Of a stretch of DNA of 64,000 nucleotides, positions 60,501-64,000 are shown piece by piece (the first letter of the stretch is position 1; every line of letters starts with the position of its first letter). This stretch comes from Pteria penguin (lineage: Eukaryota > Mollusca > Bivalvia > Pterioida > Pteriidae). The position numbers and the translations under genes are program-made. The notes beneath the pieces were generated by a model, which saw nothing but the letters and a program-made list of their open reading frames with translations, had not been told where the DNA came from and searched no databases. Location: assembly GCA_035048485.1 (NCBI GenBank), contig CM068588.1:25695118-25759117 (forward strand). The letters run 5' to 3'.

Positions 60501-61916
60501 TTTGTTTAACGTCACACCATGAATATTTCACGTATATGGTGACGGCATCTGCCTGATGTGGGGCATACATATTTTGACCTTTGCAACGGAACCACCTGTA
60601 GCAGTGAGGGATCTTTAACGTGCCATGCATACAACAACACGGGGCCTCGATTTTTACTGTCTCATCCGAAAGACAGGACATCAGCATGACCAGAGCGGAA
60701 CTTGAACCCCGGCCTCCCGATCAGGAGGCAAGCGCAATACTAGTAGGCCGTGCCAGCTTTGGGTTATGTGACATAGTGGTAGTGTATTGCACTTATAAAC
60801 CGACACTCACTTGAACCACAGAATTTTTGCCTTGCACAAAGCACTTTATCGACATTTTTGTAGTCTACAAAAATAGATACTTGCTTCCACAGAAAGTTAA
60901 CCTGTGATGTGCTATGTCTTGTTCAGAAAAGTAGGGTTAAGGGTAGTGTCTTAATAACTCGCTGGTACGAATGTCTGGAGAGCTGTTGTCATACTCCGGC
61001 ATCATTGCTGTTGTCATCCGTTGACAAAACCTTTAATCTGGATCATACTTAAGAGGCATTAAAGGCAGGGCTTTAATATTTCACATGCGTATTCCTTGTG
61101 CCAAGACCTCCATTGAATGCTACATTTTTTTACCTTGTGACCTCAACCTGACGTTTGACCTACTTTTAGAAAATTTTAACCTTGGTCATAACTTACAAAC
61201 ACTAAGAGATAGGGCTTAAATATTTCATGTGTGTATTCCTTGTGACAAGACCTTTCATTACGTTTGGAAAAGTTTTTATGTTTTGACCTCGACCTTGAAG
61301 ATTGAACTACTTACAAAAAACTTTTGCTCTTTAAATTTGGTTTCCATCCGCATGCTGTGTTGTCTGACAACTCTTATTTTATTTTATTAACAGTCGACTC
61401 CAATCCAAAGGGTTGATGTAAAATAGTTCAAGTTAAGCAGAGTTCAGGTTAAAATGTATTATAGTATAAAGAAATTGGAATCGGGACTTCAAAATTAATT
61501 CGAGTAAATTAGAAATTTGAGTTATCGGTGTTTGAGTAAATGTGAATCAGCAGTATAGTATTTGTATATGCATATGGTGGTGCGAGCAGCTACTTTCATT
61601 ATTTATGATAATGTAGATGAGTAGAGAAATATTTCCAATTTGACTAGCATGGCCATACTCAAAATAAAAGAGGACTTGAGAGAAAAATGAGCAGGTATCC
61701 TTATAATTTCTGGGGTTTCCATTTGACTTCTGATTTTATTGTATGTTAGTCTTGTTTGATTGTTCAGTTGTACAACTTGTAGTTGATTCAATAGTTGATT
61801 CAATGGAAATGTAACTTTTGTCATTTTAAATGTTTAGTTATGCAAAGAGCCTGGAGGGAGAGAAACCCAGCATCTAGGATTAAAGCTGCTAGAGACGCAT
61901 TGGAGAAAAATCCGGA
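33354..61916 (+). CDS. ST7: ST7, suppressor of tumorigenicity 7 family, 5' part, five coding exons
   Basis: ST7 is a conserved animal multi-pass membrane protein, proposed as a tumour suppressor in humans. Its molecular activity is not settled. The visible exons (33354-33504, 53387-53469, 56396-56558, 60194-60364, 61838-61916) join in frame to about 215 codons of an expected 550-585. Diagnostic stretches are [67 protein letters not shown] and [14 protein letters not shown]. Membrane segments are likely at residues about 20-38 ([16 protein letters not shown]) and about 62-80. An Asn/Ser-rich loop follows LSPLLGGG-type sequence in exon 3. The paralogue ST7L exists only in vertebrates, so a single ST7/ST7L ancestor is expected here. 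The gene continues to the right. Confidence 0.95.
33741..34150. repeat. Inverted repeat, about 180-bp arms
   Basis: Left AGGTTGGGTATA, CATACCCTAATCAGGGTATG and CTTCAAAATTTCAAA; right are their inverses (TTTGAAATTTTGAAG, TATACCCAACCTGTT). The centre is near 33945. Probably a foldback element in ST7 intron 1. Confidence 0.75.
34335..34445. repeat. Three short tandem copies with ACACGACNGTCGTGT palindromes
   Basis: GTACACGACYGYCGTGTAAATAG-type units (parts shown) with AGCCATATCACTTTA between them, period about 42-44 bases. Confidence 0.7.
34718..34749. repeat. Perfect hairpin, 13-bp arms
   Basis: GGGGCTATCCCAA and TTGGGATAGCCCC separated by six bases. A third half-copy TTGGGATAGCCC follows at about 34758. 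Confidence 0.8.
34790..35988 (-). pseudogene. Broken TTF-type zinc-finger gene, KIAA1586/ZNF862-like
   Basis: On the minus strand: [20 protein letters not shown] (about 35925-35866), then [20 protein letters not shown] plus FMHADASNF (about 35190-35105), then [49 protein letters not shown] and [18 protein letters not shown]. The order CxxC, then [13 protein letters not shown]...H, matches TTF-type fingers of hAT-derived proteins. It is broken by a frameshift near 35103 and an in-frame TGA near 34934. Between the pieces lie GGTCTGGTGAAA-type repeats. A lysine-rich open stretch at about 37400-37290 ([16 protein letters not shown]) may be a further upstream piece. It lies antisense in ST7 intron 1. 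Confidence 0.6.
36342..36400. mobile_element. 59-bp minimal Mutator-like MITE with 9-bp target duplication
   Basis: Starts CATTTGGAAGAACCTC and ends GAGGATGTCCGAATG, the same ends as the 386-bp element at 30926. Both flanks are GTGTTGACC (36333-36341, 36401-36409). Only end sequence remains: about 40 bases from the left and 19 from the right. Confidence 0.85.
36960..37140. repeat. Possible transposon end CAGTGACGGATCCAGGATTT
   Basis: The phrase plus a G/C-homopolymer-rich stretch (AAGGGGGCCCC, CCTCCCCCCCCC) resembles ends of common invertebrate DNA transposons. No partner end is seen. 36410-36959 shows nothing else. Confidence 0.3.
37430..37600. repeat. Inverted repeat, about 85-bp arms
   Basis: CTTTGAAAAAACGTTTGAGT and CATTCAAACGTTTTTGCGAA with matching outer sequence (ATACTTGACACAGC / TTCGTCAAGTAC) around a centre near 37515. 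Confidence 0.7.
37660..38425 (+). pseudogene. LINE reverse-transcriptase fragment, split by a hAT-like MITE
   Basis: Before the [18 protein letters not shown] resembles the RTAYxLMGAGLHG segment. After it, [40 protein letters not shown] and [12 protein letters not shown] resemble the region after the polymerase core of many invertebrate non-LTR elements. The frame changes across the insertion and stops are present, so it is dead. Confidence 0.5.
37752..38179. mobile_element. 428-bp hAT-like MITE with 8-bp target duplication
   Basis: The ends are TAGAGATGCAATGATA and, inverted, TAGAGATGCAACGATA. The flanks TGCAGGGG and TGCACGGG agree in seven of eight positions. Interior arms carry many CGATAC/GTATCG phrases. 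The 8-bp duplication and TAGAGATG-type end fit the hAT group. Confidence 0.8.
38426..38840. other. ST7 intron 1, nothing recognised
   Basis: AT-rich, with a short run of TAGCTAGCTAGTTAGTTATT at about 38467. No gene or clear element. Confidence 0.4.
38843..39510. repeat. Molluscan-type dispersed repeat AGCTCACCTGAGCC...CTTGGGCCTCTTG
   Basis: Starts with the near-palindrome AGCTCACCTGAGCCAAAGGC / TCAAGTGAGCT, then GTACGCCGTCCGTTGGCGGC, and ends CTCAGATGAGTGATATAGG plus GGCCTCTTG. Elements of this wording are common in bivalve genomes. Confidence 0.65.
39857..40300 (-). repeat. Dispersed repeat family D, reverse orientation
   Basis: Starts TTAGCTTGCCGGGACGAATA then TCTGGAGAGCTATTGTCATA, followed by GTGACCTTGAACGTTGACC. 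It is the reverse of the copies ending at 7303 and 12027. 39511-39856 shows nothing else. Confidence 0.55.
40688..41063 (+). repeat. Dispersed repeat family E
   Basis: GATTGCAAAGCAATTCTGG, TTGGTTTAGCTTGGTTTC, AGTGACCTTGACCTTGAC, ending GACGGTTTCTTGTTTTAG. A second start motif (AAAGCAATTCAGGTCTA) occurs at about 40956, so this may be a nested pair. Confidence 0.65.
41283..41845. repeat. 42-bp minisatellite, first block
   Basis: About twelve units of the type CATCACTTTATCAGACTG and TTAACATCATCACATTGCCC, with deletions of three or four bases in some. Confidence 0.9.
41846..42255 (+). repeat. Family G repeat separating two minisatellite blocks
   Basis: CTGTCTGTCTATGTGTGTGT, TTGGTTAAAATTTCTGGTTG, GACCTTGACCTTGG, TTGACCTTGTTTTG. 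Related to 22230 in reverse. Confidence 0.6.
42256..43470. repeat. 42-bp minisatellite, second block
   Basis: Units of the type ATATGACCCTAGACATCACT and TCATCAGACTGGTGGTTCC, related to the first block. About 42395-42595 is a non-repeat interruption. The 42-base period leaves long open frames (14-residue repeats) that are not genes. Confidence 0.9.
43471..44332. other. ST7 intron 1, nothing recognised
   Basis: Mixed-composition intron without clear elements. Confidence 0.35.
44333..44352. repeat. G20 homopolymer
   Basis: Twenty consecutive G. It could form a G-quadruplex, and its exact length is prone to sequencing error. Confidence 0.85.
44449..44612 (+). mobile_element. SINE family B, best-preserved copy
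   Basis: GGCAGGCGTGGTGTAGTAG, GTTAAGCGCTTGG, B box GGGTTCGATTCCC, body AGAGGTTGGTAACCTCC and tail GAAATATTGTTGAAAGCGAC with GTAAAACACC and CAACCAACC. Box spacing is that of a tRNA-derived polymerase III promoter. Confidence 0.88.
45066..45300 (+). mobile_element. SINE family A, plus orientation
   Basis: tRNA-like head GCATAGCTCAGTTGGTTAG with ATTCGAGTCTCG, then TGTCATGGTAGGCGTGGCAC, GCATTGCATCAGACAGGTGC and a degenerate tail. 44613-45065 shows nothing else. Confidence 0.8.
45301..46319. promoter_or_regulatory. Presumed promoter side of the alternative ST7 first exon
   Basis: No repeat or gene was recognised here. If the alternative exon at 46427 is real, its promoter should lie in the right part of this stretch. 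I see no clear TATA box or other decisive element. Confidence 0.2.
46427..46451 (+). CDS. ST7: Alternative first coding exon of ST7 (short N-terminus)
   Basis: ATG followed by LNLFSDT and a phase-1 donor ACAT|GTAAGG. Joined to exon 2 it reads [20 protein letters not shown], similar in length and place to a short N-terminal form that I recall for vertebrate ST7. The upstream 46320-46426 is richer in GC than its surroundings and would be 5' UTR. The first membrane helix would be lost. This is inferred from phase, donor quality and position; no transcript evidence is available. Confidence 0.6.
46452..47177. other. ST7 intron, nothing recognised
   Basis: AT-rich intron with a T-run at about 46582-46600. 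No gene or element ends. Confidence 0.4.
47178..47292 (+). mobile_element. SINE family B, degenerate
   Basis: GTACTGGCGCGGTGAGAG, GTTCAATCCCTAG (B-box relic), AAAGTTGGTCGCCTC, then GTAAAACACCAACGCC. The body is shortened. Confidence 0.5.
47293..48135. other. ST7 intron, nothing recognised
   Basis: AT-rich intron without repeats or coding signal that I can support. Confidence 0.4.
48136..48209. repeat. AT-rich hairpin, about 32-bp arms
   Basis: TTAATGTTACACTAATATT and its inverse AATATTAGTGTAACATTAA with TTTAAA-rich inner arms. A miniature foldback element immediately before the 33-bp array. Confidence 0.85.
48228..48990. repeat. 33-bp minisatellite
   Basis: About 22 units of the type GTTACAACATTGGCCATATG and ATATAATATCGGT. 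The 33-base period keeps open frames on the minus strand ([11 protein letters not shown]), which are spurious. Confidence 0.95.
48991..53386. other. ST7 intron 1, right part
   Basis: A long AT-rich stretch without recognised genes. Short items: a near-repeat of TTTCAATATATATTTCACT at about 49558-49610, and TTTACACGTGC twice near 49260-49290. Open stretches at 50259-50546 and 52142-52360 have no recognisable homology. Confidence 0.4.
53387..53469 (+). CDS. ST7: ST7 coding exon 2
   Basis: 83 bases, phase 1 to 0, acceptor TTTTCAG|CAACC and donor ATACTG|GTAGGT. It codes for [20 protein letters not shown] then LISGLIL, the most conserved N-terminal segment and second membrane helix. Confidence 0.95.
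53925..54098 (+). mobile_element. SINE family A, 5'-truncated
   Basis: CATGTCACTGTAGGCATGG, CTCTCACTGCTTCAGGTGG, ATGCAATGCATCAAGTAGAC and tail GATGTAAAACGATAATCAAT with CAATCAATC. The tRNA head is missing. Confidence 0.75.
54099..54974. other. ST7 intron 2, nothing recognised
   Basis: AT-rich intron with no clear element. Confidence 0.4.
54975..55130 (+). mobile_element. SINE family B, diverged
   Basis: AGTGCATGGCTTGTGGTGC, GGGTTCCATTTCC, TTACTTCCTGCTTCCATTTC and GTTGAAAGTGACATAAAAC. Confidence 0.7.
55200..55440 (+). repeat. Family G repeat, diverged
   Basis: TTGTCCTGTCTGTTTGTTTG, AACCTTGGCTATAAC, GACCTTTTGACCTTGACAG. Related to 41868. Confidence 0.5.
55441..56395. other. ST7 intron 2, nothing recognised
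   Basis: AT-rich intron up to the exon 3 acceptor. No element ends. Confidence 0.4.
56396..56558 (+). CDS. ST7: ST7 coding exon 3
   Basis: 163 bases, phase 0 to 1, acceptor TTTTCAG|ATATTT and donor GCCCG|GTGAGT. It codes for [20 protein letters not shown], then [11 protein letters not shown] and an Asn/Ser/Thr-rich loop typical of the family. Confidence 0.95.
56703..56872 (+). mobile_element. SINE family B, diverged
   Basis: GGGGCAGGCTGTGTAGTGAT, AGTTAAGTGTTTG, GGTTGGTTACCTCCTGC, then GAAAGCAACATAAAACACC and CAGCCAACC. Confidence 0.75.
57293..57590 (-). mobile_element. SINE family A, minus orientation, with T-rich expansion
   Basis: GGCGACATCTGTCTGATGC, CAGACCTGCAAAACAAACCC, then a T-rich run at 57427-57452, ACACTGGACCTTTTGG and the reversed B box (GACTTGAACTTC). 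56873-57292 holds an A18 run near 57026. Confidence 0.7.
57591..59578. other. ST7 intron 3, nothing recognised
   Basis: AT-rich. Open stretches at 58241-58534 and 58944-59198 show no homology that I recognise. Confidence 0.4.
59579..59795. mobile_element. 217-bp foldback MITE
   Basis: Ends TACTGG...CCAGTA. The arms include ACCGGCTAAGACCAG and its inverse CTGGTCTTAGCC, and GGTGAATTTATG / CAATTCACG further in. It is in ST7 intron 3. Confidence 0.75.
60194..60364 (+). CDS. ST7: ST7 coding exon 4
   Basis: 171 bases, phase 1-1, acceptor CTTTCAG|AATGT and donor GAAG|GTAACT. It codes for [39 protein letters not shown] and [12 protein letters not shown]. Confidence 0.95.
60484..60765 (-). mobile_element. 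SINE family A, near full length, minus orientation
   Basis: TTTTGTTTAACGTCACACC, GTGACGGCATCTGCCTGATG, CTTTGCAACGGAACCACC, CTCATCCGAAAGACAGGAC and the reversed tRNA-like head with GGAACTTGAACCCCGG. This is the best reference copy in the window. Confidence 0.88.
60957..61380 (-). repeat. Dispersed repeat family D, reverse orientation
   Basis: TCGCTGGTACGAATGTCTGG and AGAGCTGTTGTCATACTCC, then TGACCTCAACCTGACG and CCTCGACCTTGAAGATTG. It matches 39857. 61381-61837 shows nothing else. Confidence 0.55.
61838..61916 (+). CDS. ST7: ST7 coding exon 5, last exon in the window
   Basis: 79 bases, phase 1 to 2, acceptor TGTTTAG|TTATGC and donor CCGGA|GTAAGT. It codes for [20 protein letters not shown] and ALEKNP. 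It is too short for a simple ORF search and was found by homology and phase. Confidence 0.92.
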
Positions 61917-62277
61917 GTAAGTAGTTCTAGTTTGTCATAGTAACACTTGTTAGTTATAACGTAGAACATGATTGATGACTTTATGATAAGATCAGAACTC
62001 TGTCTTTTTGAAAACATTGACACTTAGAGATAGATATCCAATAAACCATTTTCCTATTTAACATGATGTAAGGAGCATACAGAACAAATGAAGTTTTTGC
62101 CGACCAGATTTGCGTCATATTACTTTGACGTCACAATCCAGGCATTAACGTCATGGTGAAAATTCCAGCAAAAAGTCGTTTGTCTGGTGTAACATCCCTT
62201 ACATCATTCAAAATTGGAAAAAGGTCAGTTTATATGACTTAAAGTGTTGGTGTAACAGCACTTATAAATTTCAAGCT

Positions 62278-62545
62278 GGCATAGCTCATTCACTAATATG
62301 CTCAGCTCATGGCTGATAAGTCAGTATTCGAACCGAAATGGCAGCTCATTGGTATGTTGTCTTTCTGACGAGGCAGATATTTAGTTAAGATTTCAGTCCC
62401 ATGTTACAATAGACATTGGCATACAAAAGATACTCTACAGTTTACTGCTGAGATGAGTTTGCTGCTCGCCTCTGAATTCCTGCACAATACATCAGACAGA
62501 TGCCATCATTATATTAATGTTACAATCTTAATGTGAATGTAAAGT
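62278..62545 (+). mobile_element. SINE family A, diverged, plus orientation
   Basis: GGCATAGCTCATTCACTAAT, ATTCGAACCGAAATGG, GTCCCATGTTACAATAGAC, ATACATCAGACAGATGCC and a decayed tail. 61917-62277 is plain intron. Confidence 0.65.
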
Positions 62546-63009
62546 AACAAATACATTTGTTAATCTGTAAATTCAACAGAACACAATGTCCAACTTAAGA
62601 ACTTTTTTATGAAGTTTTCATAGACAGTTATTTACTGACTTAATTAATTTAGTTCATGAAATAGAAAAATAAAAATATGGTGTGAAGAAGTTTCTTTTGT
62701 TTGATGTTTATTCTATGTACCATTTCGTGTTTAAATTAATTATTCAACAGTCTGTTTATACTCAACTAAAATTACTCTGAGTTTTATGACTACAAATGCT
62801 TTATTGAAGTGGGTTTTTGAAAAATAATTGAAATTTTCTATGACAAGAGGTGAGGTAAATGCAGGGAGTAACTATACAGTATAATATCTGTTAACAGAAT
62901 ACATGTATTAGGATAGATGTGACACATGCAATTATGACCCACAATCATTTCAGTTCTTGATTAATTACAGTAGTAAAGATCATTTTATAGGGTGACAAGA
63001 CCAGTAGTC
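62546..63009. other. ST7 intron 5, nothing recognised
   Basis: AT-rich intron with no gene or element. Confidence 0.4.
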
Positions 63010-63855
63010 AGGGACTAAAATTAACTGTTTTGACATGGTAGCCATCCGGGCCCCAAGATTGCAAAAATTAGGAGCCCGGAGTAGTGTTTTAGTAGTCCGT
63101 ATCAGATATAAAGTTTGTATACTTATTTAAATTAAATTCCAATTACTTTAACCATAAAGATTTTCTATTTCTATTTCAATTTAAAAAATATGCTCAATCA
63201 CATCACTTTCATCCTCTAACACCTCTCCCAGTCTTTAACTTTCTCTCCCCAATACTTCTCTCTGTCTACTCTTTTTCTATATCTTGCACACCAGACTCAC
63301 ATATCTCCTGGACATCTTTCCCTTCACTCAGCCTCATTATTGTCATTCTTGTCTTTTTGCACTCTACCTCTCATGAAACAGGGACTGAAGTAAGTGTTGG
63401 TCTGGCCGGTCGTCCGAGATCACCACTTGAAAAAGTCCGGCAGAACAAACCGTGATTTATCGCTTTAAAAGATATACTAAAGTTAATATTTAAATATTAC
63501 CACATTAATGCTAGTATGAAGCTTCATGAAATATTTCGAATTTTTAGAGAAATCAATAATTTTGTTTTCCAAGTCTGTGTCGGCGTCCGCGTATTACTGT
63601 ACTGTAGTTTAAGTGTGGGCCCTTCATGACTTCAAACACTCGACAGACGGAGATGACTTAAGCACCCAAAGAACATTGATATTAACAAAAGAAGCGCTCA
63701 AACCACTGAAAATATGATTGCAGTATCAGTGAAACAGCAAAAAATGTTTACTAACACTCGAGAATTTTTGTCATGATTGGGGCGATCAAGTAGAAGGATT
63801 TCAGAGGCCCGAAAGCAGAAGTGGTCGTCCCGGGTGACCGCTAATTTTAGTCCCT
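63010..63855. mobile_element. 846-bp element with AGGGACTAAAATTA inverted ends
   Basis: The left end AGGGACTAAAATTAACTG and the right end inverse AGGGACTAAAATTAGCGG are nearly the same. A similar start (CAGGGACTGAAGTAAGTG) occurs inside at about 63379 with GGTCTGGCCGGTCGTCC, so this may be a nested pair. No target duplication is obvious and there is no coding capacity. Confidence 0.5.
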
Positions 63856-64000
63856 TAGTAGAGCTCTATCTTCATCAGAGTAACTTGGTAATATTCTCAT
63901 TATGAACCATTTAAACCTTATAAAATAAAACTTTGAAACCTGGATAAAGTTATGTCTTATGTCGACCTTACATCATATGCCAGATGTCAGTTGTAAGTTT

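Overview
This is a eukaryotic, AT-rich, repeat-dense window from an invertebrate animal. The mixture of repeats fits a mollusc, most likely a bivalve: many dispersed units carrying TGACCTTGACCTT motifs, tRNA-headed SINEs ending in (AATC)n or (CAACC)n, and an AGCTCACCTGAGC-type element. I cannot name the species. There are no prokaryotic features. I found two multi-exon protein genes, arranged head to head, and both run off the window.

Left part, 4217-25955, minus strand: the N-terminal half (about 970 codons in 15 coding exons) of MCM3AP/GANP, the TREX-2 mRNA-export scaffold. It reads FG-repeat region, basic linker, RRM, then the start of the SAC3 domain. Exon phases are consistent from the ATG to the left edge, where the C-terminal half is missing. 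Two tandem arrays lie exactly on 5' splice sites of this gene. A 62-bp satellite of about 67 units (1-4216) repeats the end of the last visible exon plus its GTGAGT donor. A 52-bp array of about nine units (8400-8890) repeats the end of another exon plus its GTATGAG donor.

Middle, 25956-33353: a roughly 7.4-kb intergenic region filled with non-autonomous DNA transposons (a Tigger-like element with TA flanks, a Mutator-like MITE with 9-bp target duplications nested in a SINE, a 462-bp foldback element), small palindromic insertions, a (GT)n tract and SINEs.

Right part, 33354-61916, plus strand: the first five coding exons (about 215 codons) of ST7, a multi-pass membrane protein. The first intron is about 20 kb. 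Inside it, at 46427, is an in-phase alternative first exon that would make a short N-terminal isoform. The same intron holds a broken TTF-type zinc-finger (KIAA1586/ZNF862-like) pseudogene, a LINE fragment split by a hAT-like MITE, a 42-bp and a 33-bp minisatellite, and several SINEs. From 61917 to the right edge there is ST7 intron only.

MCM3AP and ST7 are not known to share a pathway. Their pairing here looks positional.
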